Assembly (NCBI GenBank): GCA_023105745.1
Contig: JALGQZ010000001.1
Coordinates: 65,552,937 to 65,616,936 of the forward strand
DNA length: 64,000 bases
Reading direction: 5' to 3'
Source of the DNA: Austropuccinia psidii
Lineage: Eukaryota > Basidiomycota > Pucciniomycetes > Pucciniales > Sphaerophragmiaceae
A program made the translations under genes and the position numbers. The notes under the pieces were generated by a model, which had not been told where the DNA came from, made no database searches, and saw only the letters and a program-made list of their open reading frames with translations. Below are positions 22,061-34,403 of this stretch, piece by piece. The stretch's first letter is position 1. Each line of letters starts with the position of its first letter.

Positions 22061-24240
22061 TTCTCTGGTTTTGTCTTTAAACTCCACCCTGAAAGGTTGT
22101 TTCTCTTTGAAACCACTATTTTATATGGGGAATATTGCCCTATATTTGTTCTCTTCCTACATCGTGTAAGGTATTTGCAATGTCATGTAAAGTGAAATTT
22201 TGGTTGCATCTGAATTTTACTGCATGCTATAGTTCTCCTGGCATTTGTATCAGGAGTTTGTGATTCCACATCTGAATATTCATTTGAGGATCCATGGCTT
22301 TAAGTCTCTTAGACTGTCTAAGACACCACTCATATGGATCTTTTTCCATGGAATATTTGTCATTTTCAAACGACATGGTCTTTTGCCATATCCAGGTACC
22401 ATTTCTATACTTTTGGATTATTGGAATTTCCATAATGGCCAATTACTTCTGCCATGCATTTCTTGCATCTCTGTGTACCAAATACTAGCATGTCCTTTGA
22501 GTTCTGTCTTGAGTCTAGCAGTAATCTAGTAGTCTGATATGCTTGGTACGTCAATGAAGAGTCCATCTATATAATCAATGAGCTTCATATGATCATATTC
22601 TCCTGTTCCAGAGGATTTGGGCCAGTTTGAGGCCTCCAGAAGCTGTTTCAAGGATTCCTTCTCAGAATAAGACATATTATCTCCATATTGGTATTGAGAT
22701 GGAGATCTTGCCTTATCCACCCGTAAGGCATCTGGTTTGATGTCTTCTTGGTGGTATGGATTCTCCAAAGCATGGCCTTCTGGTTGGGGCTTCAAGGTTT
22801 GGTAGAAATTGAAAAAATTGTTTAGGTATTGATCCAGACAATCCCTGTCCCTTTTGCAATGATTTTGCTCTTCAAGTACTTAATTCAGTCTTTTGTTGGT
22901 TTCTTCAGAGGCTTTGCTCAACTGAGCACAGCCCTCTTGTATGGCTTCAATTGTAGCCTCTTGTAAGATTGAATTTCTTTGCAACCTTTCATTTATCCTC
23001 TTGAAATCATCAAGTGATTATTAAGTTTGCACTGCAAATTTGGACATTTTTAACCACATTTTATCACTGTTCAAGTTACTCTCAGGTGTAACAACATTAT
23101 GTTCTGTCTGAGTGGGGGTAATATTTCTATTAGTGGGGCTACTGATTCTGGAACTATTTACAACTATTTCTGGCTTTTGTGCACTTCTTTCACCAAGTCC
23201 AACAGTATCTGTATCATTGGGTCTGACTCTCTCTGCCTTTGGTTGAAAGAGGTCTTCTTTTGCCCCTGTATCCTTGTCTTCTCCTGGAGGCTACTTGGAA
23301 TTGTGAAGAATGGTGATTCTTGTTAACTGATCTGCTGGTGCCTGAATGGTGTGAAGCCACTGGAGAGCTGGTTTGGTCTACTCCTTGTGAGCCTGAAGGG
23401 ATCTGGGTATGCCCTGTCTGGGTCAGCTGTTCTTCTATAGCTTGGATAGTGGCTTAATTCTCCCTTATCCTGATTGCCCTCTTCTCCAGAAGTCTGAACT
23501 GCCTGGGGGGATTCCAACCTTTGGTTATTAACATAAGGCCTTTGAAGTCTATCTCTTTGAGACATATCTTCTGGCAACTTGCTTTAACTTCTGCCCAGAA
23601 GGATGCTAGGTTGAACCTCTTGTTGTCCAGTCTCCATTGAAAAATGTCTTTGAGCAGTTGGTGGAGCTAAAGAACTTGATTCATATCATTCCAGTTGTCT
23701 GTTTTGAGGTTTCTGTCTCATTGGAAAGTTAATGGCAAAGTGCCTATGAGCCCCTCAATGTCTTCCCATCCACCCCTGTGTCCACGGTGTCCTCTTCCAG
23801 GTCTTCTGGTTCTGGACAAGCCTTCTCTGTCCTCTGGCTTGTACCTTGGGATGCCAAGGTCTCTGAAGTGTACAGGTGACATATCAGTGTTTGCAAGAGT
23901 TCAACAAATTAATGTTCTTAGGGTATTTACCTTTTAATGTTCCTTGTACAAATTTATTGTATAATGCTTTGGGAAATTTGCCTTTAAAGGTTACAACTGG
24001 CTTAATTGTTGTAATTTTACCTGTAAAAGCAATTAAGGTTGGTTTACCTTTTATTGATGCAGGGTTTTGTGAATTTTTACTCCTCTGGGTGGCAATTGGT
24101 GTCCACCTTTGAGTTGTTATAAGACCTTCACTGTGCCTCTTTCCTTTCCCTTTTCTTCCCTCTGGTTCTGAGGGTGTCATTGGTATGCTGGCCTGTGACT
24201 GGGTTTCAAGTGGTATGAAATTTTCTCCCACAGAATCAAA
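22061..24240 (-). pseudogene. gag: Family A1 Gag precursor
   Basis: Leftward from about 24240 the frames give ENFIPLETQSQASIPMTPSE, a Lys/Ser-rich N-terminal part, a middle part (23323-23577) rich in Gln and Ser, and the capsid-like core with WPKSSGTGEYDHMKLIDYID, the block LKGHASIWYTEMQEMHGRSN, and MTNIPWKKIHMSGVLDSLRD in a shifted frame (22227-22795). I recognise these blocks as one Gag family abundant in A. psidii. Several stops and frameshifts break it. Gag assembles the virus-like particle. Confidence 0.7.
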
Positions 24241-24848
24241 CAGGAAAAAGAGGGATTATTGTCAGTTAAGACTTCTTATAATGCTGTTTGCACGTCTAAG
24301 AATGGCCTCTGGGCAATATATCTCTATATTATACCCTTGTATCATGACAGTGTAATTGAAATTATCTATTACACATCAAAAATTCAGCTTGTGGATTTCT
24401 GGTACACTGTTTGTATACCATTATCTCACAGATTAACTTGTAATTAACAAGTGTAATCTAAAAATGGTTATGTGAAGGCAATTGAAATTATCAATATACC
24501 CAACCATGCCTCTAATTCTGTTGGTCTACAGGGAGAGGTGTTGCATACAATTAAAAAAGAACAATATCAATGGCTGAAAGTGTTTTAATATGCAAAAAAT
24601 GCCAAAAGATAAGGTTTTGTGGTGATTAAATTAAAATCAACCACACAACAAGGCAATCAAAAAATAAAAACACAGTGGTATATAACACATACAACTCAAA
24701 AGATAAATATAAGATACATATTATAATTTATTATTTGATAAAATTATGCCTAAAAAAAGAAACAATAATTTCAGGAATAGGATAATAAGAGAAAAAAACT
24801 TACTTATACGGTCCAAAAAGGTTAAAAAACACAGCAAGGCCCCAAAAA

Positions 24849-26270
24849 TGTCAGTCTGAGTCTATCATGAAGGTGTAATAAAGCTATTTACAACTTTAAC
24901 TATGACTGTAACATGGTAAAATTAATTAAAAAGTGGTTGGATTATAGATCATAAAAGTTGAAAATGGAATAATAAGGGCTTTACTATTATAAAATAGTGG
25001 TGGTGAGTGCTGTTGAAAGCCCTGGGTGCAGTCTTACCAGGTGGGTTGCTATAATAAGAACTACAATACTAAGATTTAAACTATAACCTGATTATTTTCC
25101 AAGAGTATAGCTGTTTTGACAGTTGTACTATTTAGGAATTCAAAAGCAGGATGAGGAAACCTTTTCTGGTGCAGAAAACGCCCCTTTTTATCCTAAACTG
25201 GGGTGAAAAAGGCTTCTAGAGCTTTCCACGTAGATTAAGTGAAGATTTTTCACTTCCAAGGACTGCCTTGTGGTTTTCACAAGGCCTGTATAGCCTTTAT
25301 TGGGCTCAGATGTGGTTTTAAAACCACATCTGGGCAGTTTGCACCAATACAGGGTGAAAATTTTCATTTGGGGACCACATATCCCTCTTCTGATGTGTAT
25401 GTCACGTAGAATGCTGTACAGAGCCTGTAAAGAACCCCAGTATTAACCAAGCTATGAGGTATTGAATTATCAACAAGCTTCTTTGTATGTCTGACACCTC
25501 ATAATCATAGTTATGGGACATTATCCCACACTAAGGCTGTATTGGTCTAACTGTGGGATTTTGACCTTAAAAACAGCCACACCATTGTCAGTTTTTGAGA
25601 TATCAAGCTCAGGGTTAGGTCATTGTGAAGCCCTGGATGTGTACTACACAATGTTACCTCATTTAATATGGATATCATTGAATATGTCAAAGTTATGCCA
25701 TGTATAAAATGTTTTGTACATATGTATGATTTGCTTCAAATCTGGATGGAGCTTGTTTGCCCCATAAATTTTGGTATATATGAGATATGGAGAAATAGAT
25801 GGCACAATCAGATATCCCTGATTGTGCTATTTCCAAAAAGACCTGGCTTTGGGTATCTCACACTAAAACCATAGAATTTAGATGATAGGTGAATATTTTA
25901 TTCACCCTTATTTGACCTTATTTTGTCCACAACTGCTGTAGTTCTGGGGCTAGCACGATTCAACTAGTACCATTGCATAGCCCTGACTTAGAGCTTCAAA
26001 TTTAATACCAATTTTCTGGGGGTAAGCCTCTTCCTCTGGATTTCAGATGAGAAGGGAAAAATAAGGTTTATGCTCAGCAACAACTTTTTTATTCCTTGTC
26101 CTATAATGGTGGGACTTCTATATTTGGAAGTTGGTGGGTTTCCTCTTTCTTTTGATACCTTGTGAGCTGATTTGTCTCAGGTCCATGCTTTGGTGGTATT
26201 TTGGCTTTACCATTGGTTTGGGGTATTTGGATGTCATGCTTGTGCTCTGGGTTTGAGTCATAGGCTGACA
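24849..26270 (-). mobile_element. Family A LTR shared by A1 and A2
   Basis: 1,422 bp with inverted termini TGTCAG and CTGACA. On its left is the primer-site side of A1 (GGCCCCAAAAA before TGTCAG). On its right is the polypurine tract of A2 (GAAGGGAGGGTA on the minus strand). It therefore serves as 5' LTR of A1 and 3' LTR of A2. Matching copies are the split LTR 34404-35196 plus 48064-48689 (1,419 bp) and the inverted solo LTR 29789-31228 (1,440 bp). Confidence 0.85.
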
Positions 26271-26290
26271 TACCCTCCCTTCAAAAAATG
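26271..26290 (-). promoter_or_regulatory. Polypurine tract of A2
   Basis: On the minus strand GAAGGGAGGGTA abuts the LTR start TGTCAG. This is the expected primer site for plus-strand DNA synthesis. Confidence 0.7.
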
Positions 26291-26338
26291 CTCATCATTT
26301 GTGAGACTGTTCAATCCTTCCCGGGGCCCTGAATCTCC

Positions 26339-27500
26339 TTAGATGAACATTCCCATCTTGTATGAAATCTTCTGCCAACCATTTGTCTGTATCTGCTGTC
26401 TCTGGTCTTTAACATTAAGCCTAATCTTCCTGGCCTTGATGATTTTCTTCACAAGGCCAGGGGTGTCTTCCACTTCCACTATGTCTGGCAGAGGGGGATT
26501 TTTCTTCCTGGAGGGGAACCTCTCCTCCTCTTTTTGGAAGTATGGCTTGACCAAGCTCACTGGGAATACTGGGTTTTTCCTAGAAGATTCCTTGGTGAGT
26601 TGGACCTGCACTGCATTTTCCCTATTGGTTTAACAATAGTGAAGGGCCCTACAAATGAGTCTCTTATCTTTTTAGGTCCCTTAATATTTTTGAAGTTGAG
26701 TGTGGACACTAACACCTGGTCCCCTTCTTTCAAGTCAGGTTCTATATGGGATTTGTCCCACCTCTGCTTTTTGTATTCTTTTTCCTTAACTATGCATGTA
26801 GCAGCTGTATCACAAGCCCTCTTCCACATATCATGGAAGTATTTTGCTTTTGGGTGGATAGTCAGAAGACCTTTGCTCAGGTGATCCATGAGAAATAGAG
26901 GGTTCCACCCTTTTTCTACCTGTGAGGGCGATTTCCCTGTGGTAGAATGCTGACTGGTGTTGTAAGGAGTTTGGACTGCTGGTAGAAGTGTAACCCAGTC
27001 GTGGGTATATCCTTCATGGTCTTTTTATTCCATGCCATATTCACAGAACCTTATAAGGATATCCTCCAGGGTTTTAATCATCCCTTCAGCTAGGCCATGT
27101 ATCTGTGGATGGTAAGCTGTAAAAAATTCCAGCTTTGTACCCAGCATGTCATAGAGGTTGGTCCAAACTTCTGATGTGAATTTTGGGCCTTTGTCACCAA
27201 TGATGATCTTTAGGACTCCACATGTGGATATGATGTTATGCCAAAACAACAAGGCTGCATCCACTGCTGTGTCTTTCTCAAGACATGATAGGAAGCTAAC
27301 ACTTTTGCTATACCTATCGACTATGACTAGGAAGGCATTGAAATTTTCTTTGCCTCCTGGGACAAGTCATGTGACCCAGTCCATATTGATTTTTCCCATG
27401 GGTGTTTGGGTTCTTCTATGTGCTGAAGTAACCCATACTTCTTCCCATCTTTCCTATCTGCCTTCTGGAGTCTTTCACAAGTTTTGATATATTCACTAAA
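26339..27500 (-). pseudogene. pol: Family A2 integrase core and C-terminus
   Basis: The core shows [20 protein letters not shown], where the family's SDRD has become GDKG but the second Asp remains, and [20 protein letters not shown] with the catalytic Glu. The C-terminal domain reads KKQRWDKSHIEPDLKEGDQV, GPKKIRDSFVGPFTIV and FPVSLVKPYF. A chromodomain-like tail is expected after ARKIRLNVKDQRQ but is scrambled (26271-26400). Frameshifts occur near 26560 and 27000. Confidence 0.8.
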
Positions 27501-28520
27501 CTCTTTTTCCAGTTTGGGCCACCAAGCTGTGCTTGATACTCTTCCCTTGGTCCTGTCTTCACTCATGTGTCCCATATGGGGGGATTCATGACATTCCTTT
27601 AGAATCAGGGAGACATTGACCCTGTCTATCACTGTGAGTGCACTTGTGTTCTTTCCTCCATGATAGAGAAGGCTATCTATAAGGAAAAACTTGATGTACT
27701 TATAGTCTCTCAACCAGGGTTCCTCTAACTGGGATTCCAGTTGTGGGCTCCTGTAATTTAGCTGGAGTAGTTGCAAAAATATGCTACACTGTTTATGTTT
27801 GGCATATGTCTTCATTACTGCACTGAAAAAGCCATTATGCAATTCTGAGGAACTTATTCCCAATATGGGAGTTTCTGTTCCTTCTGAATCAGTGTCTCCA
27901 CTGTCTGGGGTACCAATTCTTGGTGCACATTCAGAAAATCTGAAGTTTTTCCTTCCATCTATTTCCATGAAATGGATAGGAATCTTGGCTTCTACTTCAG
28001 GTTCATAGGCTGGCTTGCTTTTGACATTGTGTAGTGGCCATCTGCATTGGTGTGGCTCTTTCCCTCATTGTATTTGATGATGATATTGCCTCTATACTCT
28101 TGGATGGCTATTTTCCACCTCAGCATGTGTCTATTGGTAGTCTTCATGTTCAGTAAAGACTTCAAGGCTGTTCAGTCAGTGTAGACTTCAAAGACTGCAC
28201 CCTCAAAAAAATAGTGGAGTTTTTTTAAAGGCCAGACTAAGTGTAGGCATTCAGTCCGGGTGGTCCCATAACTGGCTTCTGAATATTTCAGTTGCCTAGA
28301 GATTTAGCATATTACTCCCTCTCTTGTTTCACAATCTACAATTTGTCTCTGGTGAAGGACTGCCCCTAAGCCTTGGCTACAGGCTGCATCTATATATAGC
28401 TTGAATGGTAGTCCAAAGTCAGGCAAGATGCACACAGGTGAATTAGTAAGTTTATGTTTGATCCTCTTATATGAATATCTTTTTTCCTTGGTAATTTGAA
28501 CAACTACATATTTTTAACAT
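27501..28520 (-). pseudogene. pol: Family A2 integrase N-terminus, linker and RNase H
   Basis: The frame 27327-27968 carries the zinc-binding segment KECHESPHMGHMSEDRTKGR and CERLQKADRKDGKK (second Cys of the pair replaced by Leu) and the linker ISSSELHNGFFSAVMKTYAK. To the right (to about 28520) are RNase H remnants collinear with A1. The first His residues of the HHCC finger remain. Confidence 0.75.
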
Positions 28521-29350
28521 AACTTGTATAGACTACTATTTATGTGGGCAAAACTTCTCATGTGATTTCTGTAGTAGCTAGCAAACCCAAGGAAAGATTG
28601 CATCTATTTGATGTTCTTTGGTACTGGTTTTAGCAGTACTTCTGCTACTTTATTCTGGTCTATGGCAAGACAAAGACCTAGGACTTTGTGTCCCAGTTCC
28701 CGCAATTATTGTTGGCCAAAATTTCACTTCTGAAGTGAAATTTTCACATTGATGGGTGTGCATTTACTTAGGACTCTGTCTATGTACTTCACATGGTATT
28801 CCAATGTCTCTGAGTATATAATGATGTCATCACTATATACTACCATCCAGGCTGCCAACATTTCTTCTTGAACTATTGTGTCCATCATCCTTTGGAAGTG
28901 GGCTGCTGCATTTTTGATGCCAAATGGCATCCTGGTGTACTCATACATGGCCATACAGCATATGATTCTGAGTAGTTTCATGGAGTTTGGCTTAGCTCAA
29001 ATCTGGTGAAAGCCTTTCATACAGTCCATCTTGGTTATTTATTTGTATTTCTCCAGTTTGTCTAGGGCATGAGGTATCCTAGGTATAGGGTACCTGTCAG
29101 CTTTTGTGTAGTTGTTCAAAGCTCTGAAATTTCCACACAGCCTAGATTTTCCATCATTCCAGGTGATAGGTACAGGAGTGGTATTTTCCACTATCTCATT
29201 GTGTCCTATCTTCCTGATGACATTCATTTCTAGGAGTTCATTGATATTTTTTTCAACTTCCTTCCTAGTTTCTAGACTTTCTGGGTATGGAGGTCTTCTC
29301 AGCATGACCAGATAAGTTCTTCCAACATCCAGATATAATTCTATATTGTG
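28521..29350 (-). pseudogene. pol: Family A2 reverse transcriptase
   Basis: Blocks are PPYPESLETRKEVEKNINEL, TTPVPITWNDGKSRLCGNFR, RYPIPRIPHALDKL, then after a stop MPFGIKNAAAHFQRMMDTIV and VVYSDDIIIYSET (about 28810-28840). The catalytic box reads Y-S-D-D instead of the usual Y-x-D-D with a hydrophobic x, which may impair activity. The reading frame is broken near 29039. Confidence 0.8.
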
Positions 29351-29788
29351 AAATCTGATTTTTCCTAATGGTTCTTCACCAATGGAAAATGCTGGTCTAT
29401 TTTTCCTTAGCATTTTCAGTAAACTGAGTTTTTGTTTACTGGTAAGGGTAGTTCTGAATTGGCCCTCCCTGAATTCATTAAGTAATTCTTCTAGAGGGTC
29501 ATGCATAGATATTTGGTATATGTCAAGTGAAAATTCCTTTTCCTTGTTTGTACCAATAGTTATATTCCTGTTTTTACTATTGTAAATATCAATGCCATAC
29601 ATCCTCTGGTAATCTGATCCCAGTAAAAACAGGTGGATGTGGGCATCTTCAAGCACAACAAACTCTGGGTTGAGTCTGATATTACCTTTCCTATGGGGTA
29701 TAATCATCTCTTTGATAACTTCACCAATGGATTTTATATTCCCAGATGAGCTTTTGAAGTTCTTTGCTTTGGTTGGCAAGAGTTGTTT
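29351..29788 (-). pseudogene. pol: Family A2 protease-RT spacer (left part of split gene)
   Basis: Frame with NKEKEFSLDIYQISMHDPLE, PLEELLNEFREGQFRTTLTS and FSIGEEPLGKIRFHNIELYL, collinear with A1 21130-21500. It is cut at 29788 by the inverted solo LTR; the continuation resumes at 31234. Confidence 0.75.
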
Positions 29789-31228
29789 TGTCAGCCTGTG
29801 ACTCAAAGCCAGAGCACAAGCATGACAGCCAAATACCATAAACCAATGGTAGAGCCAAGATACCACCAAAACATGGAGCTGAGCCAAATCAGCTAAAAGA
29901 AGTATCAAAGGAAAGAGGAAAACCACCTCTTTCCAAATATACAAGTCCCACCATCATAGGAAAAGGAATAACACAGTTATTCCTGCTCAAAGTTGTTGCT
30001 GAGCATAAACCTTATTTTTCACCTCTCATCTGAAATCCAGAGGAAGAAGCTTAACCCCATCAAATGGGTATTACAAATGAAGCTGTAAGTCAGGGTTATC
30101 CAATGGTACTAACCAAATTAACCTAGCACCAGAATTACCGAAGTAATGACCAAAATAAGGTCAAATAAGGGTGAGGAAAATGATCACCTCTGATCTCAAT
30201 TCTACAGTTTTAGTGTAAGAAACATAAAGTGTTGTCATTTTGGAAAGCGCACAGTCAGGGCTATCTGATTGTGCCATCCACTTCCCTATATCACATCTAG
30301 AACAAATAATTATGGGGCAAACAAGTTCCATACAGATTTTAAGCAAATCATACATTTGTACAAAGAATCTTGTACATGGCACAACTTTGTCATTTTTAAT
30401 AATAGCTGTATCAAATTAGGGAAAATTGTGTAGAACACATCTAGGGCTACATAATGAACCAACTCTGGGCTTGATATCTCAAAAACTGACAAAGCTATGG
30501 CTGTTTTAAAGTCCAAGTCCCACAGTTAGACCAATAAAGCCTTACTGTGAGATATTCTCCCATAATTATGATCACAAGGTGTCAAAAAGACCAAGAAGAA
30601 TGTTTATACTTCAATACCTCAAGTTTTGGTCAATACTAGGGTCCTCTACAGATTCTGTGCAGCATTCTATGTGTCATACACATCAGAAGAAGGCTATGTG
30701 GTCCCCAAATGAAAATCTTCACCCTGTATTGGTGAAAACTGCCAAAATGTGGTTTCAAAAACACATCTGAGCCCAATACAGGATATAAAGGCTTTGTGAA
30801 AACAATAAGGCACTATTTGGAAGTGAAAAATCTTCACTTCCTCTACATGGAAAGGTCTACACATCTTTTTCACCCAATTTTAGGATAAAAAGGGACTTTC
30901 TCTCCACCAGAAAAGGTTCCCTCATGCTGCTCTTGAATTCCTATGTAGTACAACTTTCAAAAAAATTTATAATCTTGGAAAAGAACCAGGTATGATTACA
31001 CTTTGAATTATTGTAGTTTCTATTATTGAAATCCAACAGGTAAAGATGCACCCAGGGCTTTGGACAGCACTCACCACCACTATTACTCAATAGTAAAGCC
31101 CTTAATATTCCTTCATGAAGCTTTTATCATCATGAATAAAATCTTTATTACTATTTTGACTCTGTAACAGTCATAGTTAAAGCTTGTAAATAGTTATTAA
31201 TAAGCTTCATCATAGACTCAGCCTGGCA
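29789..31228 (+). mobile_element. Inverted solo LTR of family A inside A2
   Basis: 1,440 bp in plus orientation, starting TGTCAGCCTG and ending GCCTGGCA (canonical CTGACA with one change). It is flanked by the 5-bp duplication TGTTT (29784-29788 and 31229-31233). The uninterrupted A1 copy reads straight through this point (near 21555-21565), confirming the insertion site. No internal region remains, so it arose by LTR-LTR recombination. Confidence 0.9.
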
Positions 31229-31233
31229 TGTTT

Positions 31234-31470
31234 TTCCAAATTAGGGAAGTGGTGATCCAGATAATTTCTGGCTACTATTGAGCAGTGTGTTCCACTTTCA
31301 ATGATCAATGGGTGTTGAGAATTGTCAATACAAGCAGCCATCTTTGTGGCTGTCCCATGTATGTATGCCATTCTTTTGGTTGGTGTAACTAGGAATGTCT
31401 GTGCATTTTGTGTGTGTTTACACAAGTTCTTGTTTGAAGTGTCTTGTGGCATGCCTTCTTCCAACTATAT
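31234..31470 (-). pseudogene. pol: Family A2 protease active-site part (right part of split gene)
   Basis: The frame contains HPLIIESGTHCSIVARNYLD. The catalytic Asp of D-S-G is replaced by Glu. The following residues run directly into the solo LTR boundary, so the gene is split as well as mutated. Confidence 0.75.
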
Positions 31471-33900
31471 TTACTTAATTTTGAGTTGTGTTTCCTCTTG
31501 GTATTCCACTAGAAGTTCTTCTCTTGATTCTTGGTCATCATCAGATTGTTCTCTGATGGCATCACCCATAAAGTCAGATTCAGAATCCTCTGTGGGAGAT
31601 TCCTCCTCTGGGACTTTATGTGACCAGGGTTTTTCTTCTTAGCCCCTTCTGTCACCCTTTCTATGGGCTTGTCTTCAAAATCCACCCTGAAAGGTTGTTT
31701 CTCTTTGAAACCACTATTTTATATGGGGAATATTGCCCTATATTTGTTATCTTCCTTACATCTTGTAAGGTATTTGCAATGTCATGTAGAGTGCAATTTT
31801 GGTTGAATCTGCATTTTACTGCATGCTCTAGTTCTCCTGAAAATTGGGTCAAGAGTTTGTGATACCTCATCTGAATATTAATTTGAGGATCATTGGCTTT
31901 AAGTCTCTTAAACTGTCTAAGACACTACTCATATGGATCTTTGTCAACAGAATATTTTTCATTTTCAAATGACATGGTCTTTTGCCATATCCAAGTACCA
32001 TTGCTATACTTTTGGATGATTTGACTCTACCATCATGGAATTTTTTTTGCCATGGATCTGTTTAATCTCTGTGTACCAAATACTAGCATGTCTCTTTAAT
32101 GTTGTACTGAGTCTAGCTGTAATCCAGTAGTTGGTTGTGCTTGGTACATCAATGTAGAGTTCATCTATATAATCAATGAGTTACATATGATCATATTCTC
32201 CTGTTACACAGAATTGGGGCTAGTTTGAGGCCTCCAGAAGCTGTTTCAAGGATTCCTTCTCAGAAGAAGACATATTATCTGCATCTTGTTATTGAGATGA
32301 AGATCTTGCCTTATTCACCAATAGGGCATCTGGTTTGATGTATTCTTGGTGGTATGAATTCTCCAAAGCATGGCCTTCTGGTTGGGGCTTCAAGGTTTGG
32401 TAGACAATAAAAAATTTGTTTAGGTATTGATCCAGACAATCCCTGTCCCTTTTTCAATAATGTTGCTCTTCAAAGACTTGATTCAGTCTTTTGTTGGTTT
32501 CTTCAGAGGCTTCTCTCAATTAATCACAGCTCTCTTGGATGGCTTTAATATTAGCCTCTTGTAAGATTGCATTTATTTGAAACCTTTCATTTATCCTCTT
32601 GAGATAATAAAATGATTCTTGAGTTTGCACTGCAAATTTGGACATTTGCAACAACATTTTATCGCTGTTCAAGTGACTCTCAGGTGTAACAACATTATTT
32701 TCTGTCTCAGTGGGGGTAATATATCTATTAGTGGGGCTACTGACTCTAGATTTATTTACAACTATTTCTTCCTTTTGTGTACTTCTTTCACCAAGTTAAA
32801 AAGCTTCTGTATCATTGGGTCTGACTCTCTCTGCCTTTGGTTGAAAGAGGTCTTGTTTTTGCCCTTGTATCCTTGTCTTCTCCTGGAAACTACGTGGTAT
32901 TATGAACAATGGTGACTCTTGGTCATTGATCTGTGGGTTCCTGAATGGTGTGAAGGCACCGGAGAGCTGGTTTAGTCTAGTCCTTGTGAGCCTGAAGGAA
33001 TCAGAGGAGGCCCTGTCTGGTTCAGCTGTTCTATAGCTTGAATAGTGGCTTGATTCTCCTTTATCATGGTTTCCCTCTCCTCCAGGAGTATGAACTTCCT
33101 GGTGGGACTCCAACCTTTGGTGATTACCATAAGGTCTTCAAAGTCTATCTCTTTGAAACATAACTTCTGGAAACTTGCTCCAACTTCTGCCCAGTGGGAT
33201 GCCAGGTTGAACCGCTTGCTGTACATGCTCCATTGAAAAAGGTCTTTGAGGAATTGGTGGGGCTGAACAACTTCATCCATATCCTTGCAGTCCTCTGGTC
33301 TGAGGTTTCTGTTGAATTAGAAAGTGAATGGCAGAGTGGGTATGAGTTACCTCAATGTCTTGCCATCTACCACTGTGTCCAAGGTGTCTACTTCCAGGTC
33401 TTCTGGTTCTGGACAAGCCTTCTCTCTCATCTGGCTTGTTCCTTGGGATGCCTAGGTCTCTGTGGTGTACAGGTGACATATAAGTGTTTTAAAACAGTTC
33501 ACAACATAATGTTCTTAGGGTATTTAACTTTGGCTGTGACTTGTTCAAATTTTTAGTCTACTGATTTGGGCAGTTTGGCTTCAGAGGTTACAACAGGGTT
33601 AATGATTGTCATCTTCCCTCTACAAGTGATTAAGGTTGGTTTACCTTGTATTGATGCAGAGTTTTGTGGTTTTCTACTCCTCTGAGTGGCAATAGGTGTC
33701 CACTTCTTATCTGTGATGAGGCCTTTACTGTGCCTCTTTTCTTTGCCCTTGCTCCCCTCTGGTTCTGAGTGTGTCACTGGTGTGTTGGCCTGTGACTGGG
33801 TCTCAAGTGGTATGAAGTTTTCTTCAACTGAATCAAACAGGAAAAGGAGGGCTTATTTAAATTCAAGACTTCTTATAATTCTGTTTGCACATCCATGAAA
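31471..33900 (-). pseudogene. gag: Family A2 Gag
   Basis: Collinear with A1 Gag: N-terminus ENFIPLETQSQ near 33830, THSEPEGSKGKEKRHSKG, middle part FNLASHWAEVGASFQKLCFK and VITKGWSPTRKFILLEERET (32972-33280), then capsid-like blocks in broken frames (31900-32340) and MRYHKLLTQFSGELEHAVKC (31661-31870). The zinc knuckle region near 31620 is largely lost. Many stops. Confidence 0.7.
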
Positions 33901-34403
33901 GGCCTCTGCGCAATATATCTCCATATTATACCCTTGTAATATGACAGTGTAATTGAAATTATCTATTACACATCAAAAATTCAGCTTGTGGATTTCTGGT
34001 ACACTGTTTGTATACCATTATCTCACATATTAACTTGTAATTAACAAGTGTACTATAGAAGTGGTTATGTGAAGGGAAATTGAAATTATCAATATACCAA
34101 ACCACGCCTCTAATACTGTTTGTTTACAATGGCTGTTAGTGTTTTGATATGCAAAACATGCCAAAATATAAGGTTTTTCTGGTGATTGAATTCTAATCAG
34201 CCATGCAACAAGTAAAACAAAATAAAAAATAGTGGTATAGAACATCTACCACTCAAGAAAGAAATCAAAGATGTGTATTATAATTATTTTTCAATAAATT
34301 TACACCTAAAAAAAGAAACAATAATTTCAGAATTAAGATAGTAAGAGAAAAGATCACATAAAAATTCCAAAAGAGGTAAAAAAACATGGCTAGGCCCCCA
34401 AAA
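33901..34403 (-). other. Family A2 leader between Gag and 5' LTR
   Basis: Untranslated leader, similar to 24240-24848 in A1. The bases next to the LTR are the candidate primer-binding site. Confidence 0.6.

Larger units (their letters stand above)
19083..24848 (-). mobile_element. Ty3/Gypsy family A, internal copy A1, 3'-truncated
   Basis: A minus-strand Gypsy internal region runs gag, protease, RT, RNase H, integrase from 24848 down to 19083. It is homologous throughout to copy A2 (27300-34403). The integrase core, its C-terminus, the polypurine tract and a 3' LTR are missing, because sequence breaks off just after CLVIVDRY at 19083. Its 5' LTR is 24849-26270, which is also the 3' LTR of A2. 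Just inside that LTR the minus strand reads TTTTTGGGGCCTTGCTGTG, a possible tRNA-primer site (TGGGG...) three or four bases from the LTR. Many stops show long inactivity. Confidence 0.85.
26271..34403 (-). mobile_element. Ty3/Gypsy family A, internal copy A2
   Basis: A complete minus-strand internal region (gag, protease, RT, RNase H, integrase and C-terminal tail) between the shared 3' LTR and a 5' LTR beginning at 34404. It is interrupted at 29789-31228 by an inverted solo LTR of the same family. Just inside the 5' LTR the minus strand reads TTTTGGGGGCCTAGCCATG, matching the A1 primer-site region with a few changes. All genes carry stops. Confidence 0.85.

Noticed and set aside
24820..24848. 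Self-priming in family A as proposed for B
   Set aside because: No complement of the bases next to the family A LTR was found inside that LTR; a TGGGG tRNA-type site fits better.
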